From positions 1 through 58,994 of the forward strand of contig CALJHE010000007.1 in assembly GCA_938075675.1 (NCBI GenBank): a stretch of DNA of 58,994 nt, given 5' to 3'. The notes beneath the pieces are model-generated. The model had not been told where the DNA came from and searched no databases. It saw nothing but the letters and a program-made list of their open reading frames with translations. The translations under genes and the position numbers were made by a program. Numbering within the stretch: the first letter of the stretch is position 1; each line of letters starts with the position of its first letter. This document shows, piece by piece, positions 1-8,187 of this stretch. Source of the DNA: Candidatus Poseidoniaceae archaeon. Lineage in GTDB: Archaea > Thermoplasmatota > Poseidoniia > Poseidoniales > Poseidoniaceae.

Positions 1-240
1 ATCCGCTAGTTTGTTGACTCGAGAGGCAGTAATTTTTCGATATCTCCTACTATTTTCGTAGGAAATGACGTGAGCTTGTGATAATTGTTCGGACCAAAAT
101 TCTGTGGAAACTCCACTGCCGAATTCAAGAATGCTCGATACCTCATTATTATCGATGTATTCTTTTAGGAATTCTAAGGTTGTTAGATTAATCGAGGCCG
201 GATTGATTCGGTGCTCAAAATTATCTTTGATTTCTGTCAT
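1..240 (-). CDS. SAM-dependent methyltransferase, N-terminal fragment cut by the window edge
   Basis: The minus strand is open for 80 codons from an ATG at 238-240 to the window edge, so the 3' part lies outside. Residues about 36-48 read ILEFGSGVSTEFW, the glycine-rich motif I that binds S-adenosylmethionine in class I methyltransferases, followed by a strand ending in 'SYEN', where the acidic residue that holds the ribose is expected. The start is fixed by an in-frame TGA directly before the ATG. The substrate cannot be told from this fragment. The nearest relatives are probably the small-molecule or glycan methyltransferases that carry this 'FGSG.ST' version of motif I. Confidence 0.72.
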   Translation of the reverse strand, partial: MTEIKDNFEHRINPASINLTTLEFLKEYIDNNEVSSILEFGSGVSTEFWSEQLSQAHVISYENSRRYRKITASRVNKLAD

Positions 241-518
241 TCAAACGCCTCTTTGTTGTTGTATAGATTTACGATCATCCGCAGTGGTTTCCATGAAGGA
301 AACATATCTTCCATATTGGTCGGTTTCAGTAATAGAACATCAATATTGTTGTGTAGCTGTTACTCAGGATAACATCCTGGCCCCTGTATATCATATTCGA
401 AGTGAAGGGCCTAAATGATCTCAACCTCTCGATTATCATTAAGCAAAGACGGGTACTTTGTAAGCCAAAGAAGCGGTGAAAAAATATATTGTTCGGTATT
501 CGTTAAACCTTGAAGAAA
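241..518. other. Gap with no convincing gene
   Basis: No frame on either strand gives a protein-like reading longer than about 35 codons. A plus-strand frame of 104 codons overlaps the methyltransferase fragment antisense and is cysteine-rich without pattern. On the minus strand a short run just upstream of the methyltransferase ends in the TGA before its ATG and could be the tail of a decayed gene, but I cannot support it. The right end contains the TATA-like element at 479-490. Confidence 0.5.
479..490 (+). promoter_or_regulatory. Archaeal TATA-box-like element
   Basis: The 12 bases AAAAAATATATT stand out in mixed-composition DNA. Their centre is about 34 bases before the ATG at 519, the distance expected for an archaeal TATA box serving a transcript with a very short leader. 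This is the main support for the small reading frame that follows. Confidence 0.4.
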
Positions 519-674
519 ATGATAATGCGTCAATATTGCCGGATTCAGCAATCGCGGGCAGTTGTTTCGATGGTGTTTTGGACAACCACATTGATATTGA
601 TTACAGATTCAGGCGCGCTATGTGGGCTTGTTAGCCGCATTGATATGGTTCGCGCCTTAGGCAAGGACCAGTGA
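519..674 (+). CDS. Possible 51-residue single-span membrane protein
   Basis: A reading frame of 51 codons begins MIMRQYCRIQQSR and continues with a hydrophobic stretch of about 20 residues containing VVSMVFW and LILI (residues about 15-30), then a polar tail ending ALGKDQ. The pattern of positive residues before and after one hydrophobic segment suggests a small membrane protein. It ends four bases from the stop codon of the converging peptidase gene, so it fills the gap exactly, and a TATA-like element sits at the right distance upstream. I do not recognise the family. It may equally be chance; the support is positional. Confidence 0.35.
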   Translation: MIMRQYCRIQQSRAVVSMVFWTTTLILITDSGALCGLVSRIDMVRALGKDQ

Positions 675-677
675 ACC

Positions 678-2459
678 TCACTGGTTATTGGCAGCGTCTT
701 CGCCTTGGGGGGTGATGAGGACATTGCTTCCATCTCGCATGATGTGTGGAATGGAAAGGGTCCCTCCATTGACGGTGATTGGACAAGAGATTCCGCAGGC
801 AGGTGCGAGGTAGTCTTCACCAGTTTCGGTTAACACAAGCCTGACGCCGTGGCCAGCCGGCAGAATAGCGTCGATTGCTTGGAACTCCATCAACATCGTC
901 AGTGATTGGCCAGGAAGCACTGTTGTTGGATCCGAACCGCCTTGATGGTATCGGATGTCCATTGTGGCATGGCCAAGACGGAGGCCAGTTTCTGCGTCTT
1001 GTAATTCTGCGAAAATTTGCCCGCCATCCATGGCTGCTTGAACTTCAAGATGAAGGGTGGCGAGGCCAGAAATCAACACATCGGCCGATGCATCGAGCGC
1101 TTCACACTCGAATGTCACCGATGCTAATGTCGCTCCGCCCCCTGACACGCCTTGCACGCTGTTGCCGTTTTTTGTGCAGCCGTCAAGGGCGACCATGTTC
1201 CACTCACGGTCTTCAGGCGGCCACGTCGGCTCGATTCGCCATTCACCGTCGTTGCGCTGGATTTGTGCATGGAGTTCTGGCTTCTCACCAACCCCTTTAA
1301 GGTAATATTCGAACCATTCAAACAGGTCTTGAGCCCAGTCCCAGCGCGTCATGTTTTGAATGGCTTCTCCGCCGTAACCGCTGTCTTGGGCGTTGTGCTT
1401 TGACCATTGGTCTGGATAATTGTGCTCCCATTGCCCCAGCATCCCGCGAACTTCGAAACCACCGTCAACAAACATCTGGTAACCAGGAAACACTTGGTGT
1501 GGATCGACGTTCCAATCTTGCATACCTTGTACCCAGTAAACACTGCCGTTGTAATTTTGGAAGGCTTTTGTCAGATGTTCCCGTTCATCGTAATAGTTCG
1601 ACATATACGGGTCAAGTTCGCCAGCGCCATAGGTCACAGGACCGGCAAAGAACCCCTCGATGATGTCCGGGCAAATATTGTCAAAGTCGTCTTCGTTGTA
1701 ATCGACGGTGCTGCTGAAATAATTCATGTGCATAACTTGACTTCGCGCTTCGGCACTGCCGTTTTTGTAGAGAAGCGGGTGAAGACCGGTTGTACCAGAA
1801 ATCGGCACAATTGTTGCGAGATGTTCGCTGCCCAGTGCTGCGGCTTCCCATTGCGTGGCGCCTTCGTATGATTTGCCGTAAAGTCCGACTTTTCCATTGG
1901 ACCAGTTTTGCGTTCCGAGCCATTCGACTGCTTGGTGAATCCCCCAACCCTCGCCTTCACCTCGATAATCGAAACAACCGGACGATTCTTCCGTGCCGAA
2001 AACTGAAACCTGAGCAAAGGCGTAGCCGTGTGGAATGTAGTTGTCGTAAATGAATTCGCCACGTCCGGCACCAACAACATAGGTTGCGCCGGATTCATCT
2101 CCGGGTTGGCCGTAAGAAAAGTAGGGGCTTACTACAGCGATAACTGGGACTTTTTCACCGAGTTCGGTGTTTGAAGGCAACCAGTACGAGAGATGAATGT
2201 TGGAAGTTGCAGGGCCTGTCTCCCAAACATCAGAAGTATCGACCTCAAACGTTGCTTCCTGGACATCGAGAGCGGTGTAGGGCCCAGGCTCAAGGACGTA
2301 AGAATAACTGTCCGTCCAGTTCCAGTCCAGTGTATGCCGTTCCCATTCCGATGGGTAGCCGGCCGATGCTGATGTGTCGTCTTGTGACGAATCGCTACCA
2401 AAGCATCCCGAAAGTGGACCGAGAAGGACCAGCATAGACAGGAATACTGCGATTCGCAT
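678..2459 (-). CDS. Secreted lipoprotein peptidase of the CocE/NonD (S15, X-Pro dipeptidyl-peptidase) family
   Basis: A 593-residue alpha/beta hydrolase predicted to remove dipeptides or acyl groups from peptides outside the cell. The start chosen is the ATG at 2457-2459, which places a lipoprotein signal (MRIAVFLSMLVLLGPLSGC, lipobox Cys19) at the N-terminus; a longer frame to 2594 would overlap the divergent gene. The nucleophile elbow is GLYGKSYEG (Ser197); the acid and base are expected at Asp315 (GMQDWNVD) and His346 (GQWEHNYP), all typical of S15. The C-terminal 200 residues match the beta-rich X-Pro C-terminal domain. It converges with the tiny frame at 519-674 and diverges from the SDR gene at 2541. 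Exact substrate is unknown; cocaine-esterase-like acyl hydrolases share the fold. Confidence 0.88.
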   Translation of the reverse strand: MRIAVFLSMLVLLGPLSGCFGSDSSQDDTSASAGYPSEWERHTLDWNWTDSYSYVLEPGPYTALDVQEATFEVDTSDVWETGPATSNIHLSYWLPSNTELGEKVPVIAVVSPYFSYGQPGDESGATYVVGAGRGEFIYDNYIPHGYAFAQVSVFGTEESSGCFDYRGEGEGWGIHQAVEWLGTQNWSNGKVGLYGKSYEGATQWEAAALGSEHLATIVPISGTTGLHPLLYKNGSAEARSQVMHMNYFSSTVDYNEDDFDNICPDIIEGFFAGPVTYGAGELDPYMSNYYDEREHLTKAFQNYNGSVYWVQGMQDWNVDPHQVFPGYQMFVDGGFEVRGMLGQWEHNYPDQWSKHNAQDSGYGGEAIQNMTRWDWAQDLFEWFEYYLKGVGEKPELHAQIQRNDGEWRIEPTWPPEDREWNMVALDGCTKNGNSVQGVSGGGATLASVTFECEALDASADVLISGLATLHLEVQAAMDGGQIFAELQDAETGLRLGHATMDIRYHQGGSDPTTVLPGQSLTMLMEFQAIDAILPAGHGVRLVLTETGEDYLAPACGISCPITVNGGTLSIPHIMRDGSNVLITPQGEDAANNQ

Positions 2460-2540
2460 GGTTGTGCCAAGCAGGGGTTTGCCATCAATGTGATGCTTGA
2501 TTGACGGCATCAATGAAGTGATGGGCGCGCATCGCAAACC

Positions 2541-3557
2541 ATGGTCGTCTTGGTTACCGGAGCTGCTGGGTTCATTGGTTCTCATGTTGTTCAACTTTTA
2601 TTGTCTGAAGGAAACGATGTTCGGGCAACAGTTCGCAACCTCAAGAACGCTCAATTCCTTGAGTCGTTTACCAAAAATGAGCGTTCTTCTCTCGAAATTG
2701 TTCAGATGGATCTGCTTGAGAGCGAGTCTGTTCGCGCTGCAGTTGATGGGTGTAGCACGGTTATTCACTGTGCAGCAAGCCTAATGGTGGACGTTAAAGA
2801 CCCTCAGCGAGATGTTGTAGACCCATCGGTAACGGGTACGCTAAACTTGTGTGAGGCTGTGCGTCTAAATGAGTCAATACACACCATCGTCCACACATCA
2901 TCTGTTGCGGCTATTCGCCGGACTGAATACGAGAATGGTCAAACCTTTACTTCGAAAGATTGGTGCGACGATGCAACTTTGAAATCGAATCCTTACGGAT
3001 TAGCAAAGGCTAAGGCGGAACAAAAAATGCGCTCATTTGTTGATGAATGTCATCATTCGGCAAGAAATATACGGCTGGTTACTGTACACCCATCCATCGT
3101 TTTTGGGCCGGTCTTCCACAAACGCCACACTCGAGGTTCGATGGCTTATCTCAAACATTATACCGGAAAATTGCCGTTTGTACTCAACGCCCACCTCAAT
3201 TTCGTTGATGTTCGAGATGTTGCTCAAGCGCACGTTCACGCAATACAGTTCGGTGAAAATGGCGGACGGTATATTGTTCACAAAACGGGACTGTGGATGA
3301 ACGAATTGGGTGCAAAATTGAGAGATGTACTGCCTGAGCGGAAATGGCCAATTGCTCGGTTGCCGACTGTCTTTGCCATACTTATGGCTGCATTCCATCC
3401 CAAATTGACAGTGCAACAGATTCGGTCATCAACCGGTCGGCATGTCAATTATGACATCCAGAACACCGAGGAGATGCTTAAGATGAAACTTCGTGGCATC
3501 GATGAAACGCTCGAAGACTCGATGAAATCGCTCGAAGAATTAAGCCGTAAGGTATGA
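2541..3557 (+). CDS. NAD(P)-dependent epimerase/dehydrogenase, extended SDR (3-beta-HSD-like)
   Basis: A 338-residue extended short-chain dehydrogenase. The N-terminus VTGAAGFIGSH carries the GxxGxxG dinucleotide-binding motif (residues 7-13); HTSSV supplies the catalytic serine (residue 120/121) and PYGLAKAKAE the Tyr152-x3-Lys156 pair. The later part, with SIVFGP and FVDVRDVAQAHVHA, is typical of dihydroflavonol reductase / 3-beta-hydroxysteroid dehydrogenase-like members, which act on sugar nucleotides, sterols or isoprenoids. It starts 81 bases from the divergent peptidase start and is followed 24 bases later by pyrF, so the two may be co-transcribed. The substrate cannot be predicted. 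Confidence 0.88.
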   Translation: MVVLVTGAAGFIGSHVVQLLLSEGNDVRATVRNLKNAQFLESFTKNERSSLEIVQMDLLESESVRAAVDGCSTVIHCAASLMVDVKDPQRDVVDPSVTGTLNLCEAVRLNESIHTIVHTSSVAAIRRTEYENGQTFTSKDWCDDATLKSNPYGLAKAKAEQKMRSFVDECHHSARNIRLVTVHPSIVFGPVFHKRHTRGSMAYLKHYTGKLPFVLNAHLNFVDVRDVAQAHVHAIQFGENGGRYIVHKTGLWMNELGAKLRDVLPERKWPIARLPTVFAILMAAFHPKLTVQQIRSSTGRHVNYDIQNTEEMLKMKLRGIDETLEDSMKSLEELSRKV

Positions 3558-3581
3558 GGGGCGAGACGCTCTGGAACTACC

Positions 3582-4382
3582 ATGCAGGCAGAACGCGTGT
3601 GGGGCCGTCGTTGGAGTGAAAACACACTCGTAATGGCTCGAAAATACATGGAAGTTGCATGCCGTAAACAGACCCTCGTTTGCTTAGCAGCAGATCGGAA
3701 CACCATGGCTGGGTTGTTTGAATTGATTGAAAAGGTTGGTTCTTCAATTGCAGCACTCAAAACGCATGTTGATCTGGTCGATGATTGGACGGCAGAGAGT
3801 TGGGATAGATTCTGTAAAGCTGCACAAGATGCTGATTTATTGATTTTCGAGGACCGTAAATTTGCCGATATCGGCGGCATCAGTCGCAAACAGATGGCAG
3901 GAGTGTACAACATCCGGGCTTGGTCCGATCTGGTGACTGCGCACTTAATCTCCGGACCAGATATTGTTGACGGTTTGCAAGCAGGATGGTCTGATGTAGG
4001 CCGAAATGGGGGCGTGTTGTTGCTCGCACAGATGTCCAGCAGAGGTAATTTGCTCAAACCAGAATACACATCACAAGTCGTCGCTAAAGGAAAAGCGCAT
4101 GAAGGGGTGTTTGGTTTCATTGGAAACGGTTCACGCCCAGAGGAGCTTGCGTTGCTTCGTGAAGCGGTTGGAGATGGGAAGCTCATCTGGACTCCGGGGG
4201 TAAATCTAGCAGTCGGCGACGGTGAAATGGGGCAAAGGTACGGTGACCCTAGAGAAGCCGTTCTTGCAGGCTCCGATTGTATCATTGTTGGTTCGGGAAT
4301 TCATAAGGCAGAAAATCCTGCACAGCAAGCTCAAGCTTACGCAGAAGCCTCATGGAACGCTTTGATTGAACGTAATAAGTGA
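3582..4382 (+). CDS. pyrF: Orotidine 5'-phosphate decarboxylase, eukaryote-type
   Basis: Catalyses the last step of UMP synthesis, decarboxylation of OMP, as a TIM-barrel dimer in the cytoplasm. The catalytic Lys60 (LKTHVD) and the Asp91-x-Lys93-x2-Asp96 set (EDRKFADIG) are present, as is the phosphate-binding GSGIHKA near the C-terminus. Lengths between motifs and the phrases IFEDRKFADIG, SDLVTAHLISGP and TPGVNL follow the fungal/animal enzyme (yeast URA3 layout) rather than the compact archaeal enzyme. At 266 residues it matches the eukaryotic size. A small membrane-protein gene begins 9 bases after the stop, so these are probably one transcript. Confidence 0.95.
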   Translation: MQAERVWGRRWSENTLVMARKYMEVACRKQTLVCLAADRNTMAGLFELIEKVGSSIAALKTHVDLVDDWTAESWDRFCKAAQDADLLIFEDRKFADIGGISRKQMAGVYNIRAWSDLVTAHLISGPDIVDGLQAGWSDVGRNGGVLLLAQMSSRGNLLKPEYTSQVVAKGKAHEGVFGFIGNGSRPEELALLREAVGDGKLIWTPGVNLAVGDGEMGQRYGDPREAVLAGSDCIIVGSGIHKAENPAQQAQAYAEASWNALIERNK

Positions 4383-4391
4383 GGTCATATC

Positions 4392-4625
4392 ATGGATGTT
4401 GTCTTGTGGTTTCTTGCTCTTGGAGCAAGTGGAGTCCCAATTTGGATTCTGTGGCGCGCTGGAAGAAAAGCCAAAATGTTAGATTTACGATTGGCTCAAA
4501 ACGACAGTTCGTTGCTCACAGAAGATGGCGTAATTATCACCCAAATGAATGCAGTTCCACCAGGTACTCAAATCACCAAAAATGCCTACGTCGTTATGGC
4601 GCCTGAGAACGGCCCTCAAATGTAA
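4392..4625 (+). CDS. Small single-pass membrane protein of unknown function
   Basis: A 77-residue frame with one N-terminal hydrophobic helix (about residues 3-22, VVLWFLALGASGVPIWIL), then a basic patch RAGRKAK and a soluble 45-residue tail containing LTEDGVIITQ. A GAGG ribosome-binding sequence lies 8 bases before the ATG. It follows pyrF by 9 bases and its last 10 bases overlap the end of the converging receiver-domain gene. No family recognised; the hydrophobic helix and operon position make it likely to be expressed. Confidence 0.65.
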   Translation: MDVVLWFLALGASGVPIWILWRAGRKAKMLDLRLAQNDSSLLTEDGVIITQMNAVPPGTQITKNAYVVMAPENGPQM

Positions 4626-5299
4626 TCCTGCAAGTAGCCCATAGCGTAAGCGCCGTACACTGCTGCGCCAGTAAGGGTAAGGAAAACGAGGAACTTGAAT
4701 ACCCTGCGCTTTGGCTTTGCTTTAACGGGCGTGTCGATGTCTGCAACAATGAGTTCAGGTAACGGTTCAATACCTACTGTGGGAAGTGGTAGTTGGGGCA
4801 TTCCCGGTAGCGCTGGAAGTGGCATAAGCCCGACATCCGGTTCTGGTTTAATGCGGTCTTCAGGATAAAGTTGGTCGAGATCTTCAAGACCCGGGGCGTC
4901 CGGAATTGGGCCGAGAATTTGGTCCCAGAGTTCGCCGACAGCGGTCGATGATACTGGCTTTTCGAGCCACGCAACGGCGCCTGCAGAATGGCTTGCGTCT
5001 TCCGCCAACTGTGCATTGCGTCTTGAAGCAATGAAAACAATGCGGCTCTCTCCCCCGTGTTCACGCATCTCTAACGCTGCGAGATGGCCATCGAGTGAAG
5101 GAATGTCGAGAGCGATTACAACCAATTCTGGGTCAAGGCGAATGTATTCATCGACTGCTTGGTCACCGTCCTGGCATTCTTCGATATTGAAATCTCGAAT
5201 CTTGAACACTTCACGCAACCGCATGAGTGACATCGGATTGTTGTCTACAAGAAGAACCGTTGGAGCGGTTTCTTCAGCAGTCTCCGTGACATAGGCCAT
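4616..5299 (-). CDS. Membrane-tethered response-regulator receiver domain protein
   Basis: 227 residues in three parts. Residues about 13-130 form a CheY-like receiver domain: VLLVDNN supplies one of the usual two acidic residues (Asp19, the other replaced by Asn20), ALDIPSLDG gives the phospho-acceptor Asp65, and EKPVSS the conserved Lys-Pro pair. Residues about 130-200 are a proline-rich linker rich in P/L repeats. The last 27 residues hold a basic stop-transfer (KPKRR) and one transmembrane helix. There is no DNA-binding output domain. The start is placed at MAYVTE (ATG at 5297-5299); a longer frame to 5347 adds a cysteine-rich leader of doubtful value. No histidine kinase lies nearby. Confidence 0.8.
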   Translation of the reverse strand: MAYVTETAEETAPTVLLVDNNPMSLMRLREVFKIRDFNIEECQDGDQAVDEYIRLDPELVVIALDIPSLDGHLAALEMREHGGESRIVFIASRRNAQLAEDASHSAGAVAWLEKPVSSTAVGELWDQILGPIPDAPGLEDLDQLYPEDRIKPEPDVGLMPLPALPGMPQLPLPTVGIEPLPELIVADIDTPVKAKPKRRVFKFLVFLTLTGAAVYGAYAMGYLQDYI

Positions 5300-5353
5300 G
5301 TGAATCAATCCGCTGAAGAGGTTATTGCACATCAAACAACCGCACAATTGAGG

Positions 5354-5731
5354 TCATTCTTCGCTGTCTTCTGGGGAGGAGAGGTCTTCAACAGGCCCAG
5401 ATTGTGGGTTTTCGAATGCTTCCCGTATTGTCTCAGATTGTGCTGCGTCGCTTTCTGCTTGTCGACGGCGCGTTGGGGCTTTAAGAAACTGGAGTTGGAG
5501 TTCGCTGACGATTCCGTTTAGCATTCGTTCCTCTTGATCGGTCATATTCCCCTTTGTTTTTGATTGAAGCATCCGAAGTAAATCGATAGCCGCTTTCGCT
5601 TCACCGAGGTTAAACATCATGTTTCCTTCTTGGTCTGGTAAGAGGCCCATGTGCAAAAGGGATGAGCGTTGAAACATGTGAATCAATTGGAAAAACTGTT
5701 CAGTCTCTTCATCTTTGAAAGTGCCCGCCAT
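5354..5731 (-). CDS. DUF1844 family protein
   Basis: A 125-residue soluble helical protein. Residues 1-90 match the DUF1844 pattern seen in bacteria: a helix with FFQLIHMFQRSSLLHMG, then EAKAAIDLLRMLQSKTKGN and EERMLNGIVSELQLQFL. In the family this reads as LLHMG..P...G....L..A...ID.L..L..KT.GN.T..E..LL...L..LR..F. The C-terminal 35 residues are acidic and disordered. The function of the family is unknown. It lies between ftsY and the receiver-domain gene on the same strand, 43 and 54 bases away, so it may belong to the same transcript. Confidence 0.8.
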   Translation of the reverse strand: MAGTFKDEETEQFFQLIHMFQRSSLLHMGLLPDQEGNMMFNLGEAKAAIDLLRMLQSKTKGNMTDQEERMLNGIVSELQLQFLKAPTRRRQAESDAAQSETIREAFENPQSGPVEDLSSPEDSEE

Positions 5732-5774
5732 ACCCTTGCCAGGGAGTTGAGGTCTAAGTCCTCATCGCTTGCAT

Positions 5775-7202
5775 TCAATCGAACATTTGTTCTAACAACC
5801 AGTCGGGGTCGAATTGTTTCAGGTCGTGATAGCCTTGACCGACGCCTGCAAATACGATTGGTCGGCCGGTTGAGAAGGCAATTGAAAGGCCTGCGCCGCC
5901 CTTAGCATCCGTATCCACTTTTGTAAGAACGGCTCCATCAAACTTCATGATTTCTTGGAACATCCTTGCTTGTTCTACGGCATCATTACCAGCAAGCGAG
6001 TCGCCGACGAACAGTGTCAAGTGGGGGTTTGCGACACGTCGGACCTTGTTCAGTTCGTTCATGAGATTGACCTTGTTTTGCATTCGGCCGGCGGTATCAA
6101 CAAGAACCACATCGATGTTTTTGGCCTTTGCAGATTCGATGGCGTCTCGAGCGATGGCAGCGGTGTCGCCCCCTCTTTGGCTGGATATACAACGAATTCC
6201 AAGGTTCTCGCAGTGGCTTTCCAGTTGCTGAATTGCGCCGGCTCTGAATGTATCGCCTGCTGCGGCTACAACTGAGATGTTTTGGTCAAGTAGGCGTTGA
6301 GCAATTTTAGCTGCTGTCGTTGTTTTGCCTGTGCCGTTCACACCAACCAGCATGACAACAACAGGCGTGTCACCTGCATCGATAAACGATTGAACACTGG
6401 CATCAAAATCCCAGTATCCTGCAGAAAGGATGTTGCGCAACGCCCGCTTGAGTGCTGCTTCCAGTACTTTGGCCAGGTCTGCACCCTTTCTTAGACGAGC
6501 ACCAATCAAATTGTCGCGTAGTGCTTGGGTAACTGCGGTGACTGCGTCACTGGAAATGTCGGATTCGAGTAATACCCACTCAAGTTCTTCGAGAAGATTG
6601 TCCAGAGCACCGCCAGCCTTGATGACTCGACCGCCTTCCGAAACAACACCGCCACCAAGTTCCACTTTGACTTTGGTTCCAGCCTCTGTCTCGATTTCAG
6701 CCTCTTTAACCGAGCCTTTTGGTGCACTTTGAACGCTGACGAGTTGCCGTCCTGTTGTCGTTCTCATGACCGAAAGGTCGACATTCGAACCTTTTGGACG
6801 AGCAATTTCGACTGCCCCTCGTTTTTTCAAATCATTACGTTGTTTTGCGAGGCGCTTTTCGTCTGCACGGCGAATTTTCTCAAGTCGCTTTTTCTCTTTA
6901 CGAGAAACTTCGACCGGTAGAGAGATTTCCTCTTCATCGTCGAAATCATCCCATTCATCTTCTTGTGCTGAAGGTTTTGGAGTTTCATTGATTTCGTCGA
7001 GATCTTCCCATTCCTCGTCCTCGGCTGTGGCGTTGAAAACCTCTGGCTCTGAATGCGGCGTCTCAGGAGGTTGCACGAGGCTTTCAGCGGCTACCAATGC
7101 TTCTTTGGCTTCCAAAGAGTCTTCTTCAGCAGATAACTCGTCGGTATCGACTTCGGAAGCAACCTCAGTTACGCGTTTCCTGAATCTGTCGAAAAGTCCC
7201 AT
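5775..7202 (-). CDS. ftsY: Signal recognition particle receptor FtsY
   Basis: GTPase that docks the SRP-ribosome complex at the membrane for co-translational protein insertion. 475 residues. The first 150 or so are very acidic (EEDEWDDFDDEEE-type runs), a variable A-domain thought to contact membrane and translocon; a basic coil rich in K/R/E follows. The NG domain occupies the rest: G1 GVNGTGKTTT (about residues 285-294), DTFRAGA, G3 VDTAGRMQ, G4 TKVDTDAKGG, and the closing GVGQGYHDL. It is the third gene of the LX-pfdA-ftsY set, an order conserved in many archaea, with a 9-base gap from pfdA. Confidence 0.97.
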   Translation of the reverse strand: MGLFDRFRKRVTEVASEVDTDELSAEEDSLEAKEALVAAESLVQPPETPHSEPEVFNATAEDEEWEDLDEINETPKPSAQEDEWDDFDDEEEISLPVEVSRKEKKRLEKIRRADEKRLAKQRNDLKKRGAVEIARPKGSNVDLSVMRTTTGRQLVSVQSAPKGSVKEAEIETEAGTKVKVELGGGVVSEGGRVIKAGGALDNLLEELEWVLLESDISSDAVTAVTQALRDNLIGARLRKGADLAKVLEAALKRALRNILSAGYWDFDASVQSFIDAGDTPVVVMLVGVNGTGKTTTAAKIAQRLLDQNISVVAAAGDTFRAGAIQQLESHCENLGIRCISSQRGGDTAAIARDAIESAKAKNIDVVLVDTAGRMQNKVNLMNELNKVRRVANPHLTLFVGDSLAGNDAVEQARMFQEIMKFDGAVLTKVDTDAKGGAGLSIAFSTGRPIVFAGVGQGYHDLKQFDPDWLLEQMFD

Positions 7203-7211
7203 CTCTTCCCC

Positions 7212-7766
7212 TCAGTCATCCAGAGTTAATTCATTGCCAAAACGGCCACCGCGACGCGATGAGCGTCGGGGTTTGTCTTCAGCCGAGGGTTGAGGGGTAT
7301 CTGTCGTTGCAGGTTGGGGGGTTGGAGTGGGTTGTGTTGGTTGGAGAGTTGCTGCCGCATCGTTAAATTCCTGTGCTAATTCTGTGATTTTGACTTCTAA
7401 TTTTGTGGCTTGTTCACTCAAATCCTTATGCAAATGTGTGATACCCTCCTTGCGTTCAATGGTCATTGCGTGGGCTTCACTCCACGGTTTTTCTCCATAG
7501 ACGCCGCTCCCGAGGTCGACCAAGGCTGTACCTTCAGTTTCGTTTTCGTGTTCGTAATGAAGCGTTACCCCAGAACCGATAGACAAGCGCGCACCTGCTC
7601 GCCCGGTCTGAACGGATTGTTGCAGACTTTGAAGAATGCTTGAGGTGATGTCGTGTTCATCGATGATTGCTGTAATTTGGTCGATGCGTGAATGGAGATC
7701 GTCCAATTGCTTTCTGTGCGCATCGATGGTGCGGGCCATTTTTTGTAACTCGCTGCGTTCAACCAT
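7212..7766 (-). CDS. pfdA: Prefoldin subunit alpha
   Basis: 184 residues from the ATG at 7764-7766; an upstream GTG at 7775 would add three residues. Prefoldin is a hexameric jellyfish-shaped chaperone that captures unfolded proteins. The two long helices (residues about 4-45 and 95-140, heptad-like with L, I and K/E) flank a central beta region, SGVTLHYEHENE and VDLGSGVYGEKPW, which matches the conserved alpha-subunit hairpin 'G.g..ve....A'. The C-terminal 45 residues are a Pro/Thr-rich, then Arg/Gly-rich tail, longer than usual for the family. It sits between the LX ribosomal protein gene and ftsY. Confidence 0.92.
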   Translation of the reverse strand: MVERSELQKMARTIDAHRKQLDDLHSRIDQITAIIDEHDITSSILQSLQQSVQTGRAGARLSIGSGVTLHYEHENETEGTALVDLGSGVYGEKPWSEAHAMTIERKEGITHLHKDLSEQATKLEVKITELAQEFNDAAATLQPTQPTPTPQPATTDTPQPSAEDKPRRSSRRGGRFGNELTLDD

Positions 7767-7814
7767 GCGCCTCACGCAATCCGTAGAGGTGGTCCTTGAA
7801 GAACTACCCGAAGG

Positions 7815-8087
7815 TCACTCTTCTTCAGCAACCGTAGCAATTGAGCCCCCGGCAGCAGCAATGTCTTCACGGAAGTGATCCATGATTCGTGGTTCAGTAG
7901 AAGTTCTTGGGTCAATCTCGGAAACGGATTTGATTTCGATTGAACGGCGATTTGCCTTGTGGCGGGAACCCATGATTGAGTATGTTCGGTGTTCTGCATC
8001 TGCAGCATCAGATGCTGGTAAATCCAAAGAAAACTTTTGGCGCATGCTGCCAAAGGGGGCGATTCCTGAAACTCGGTAGGCCTTCAT
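7815..8087 (-). CDS. rpl18a: Large ribosomal subunit protein eL20/L18Ae (LX)
   Basis: A 90-residue archaeal ribosomal protein. The start MKAYRVSG (ATG at 8085-8087) and the core FSLDLPASDAADAEHRTY, IMGSRHKANRRSIEIKSV match the LX signature 'GSRH..KR..I.I..I'. A longer frame to 8210 would read through the divergent subtilase gene and is rejected. The C-terminal 20 residues are an acidic alanine-rich tail. First gene of the LX-pfdA-ftsY transcript, with about 100 bases separating it from the divergent protease start. Confidence 0.93.
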   Translation of the reverse strand: MKAYRVSGIAPFGSMRQKFSLDLPASDAADAEHRTYSIMGSRHKANRRSIEIKSVSEIDPRTSTEPRIMDHFREDIAAAGGSIATVAEEE

Positions 8088-8187
8088 CAAAGTGGGCGAC
8101 TCGCAAACCCGACTTAAACGCGCCGTCGCGTGGAATGTGAAGATTTCAACCGCGAGATTGACAAAGTTTGACGGTTCAAGCCCAATT

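Noticed and set aside
3449-4285. 278-codon minus-strand frame
   Set aside because: It is antisense to pyrF, which has clear catalytic motifs; the translation is Ser/Pro-rich without pattern.
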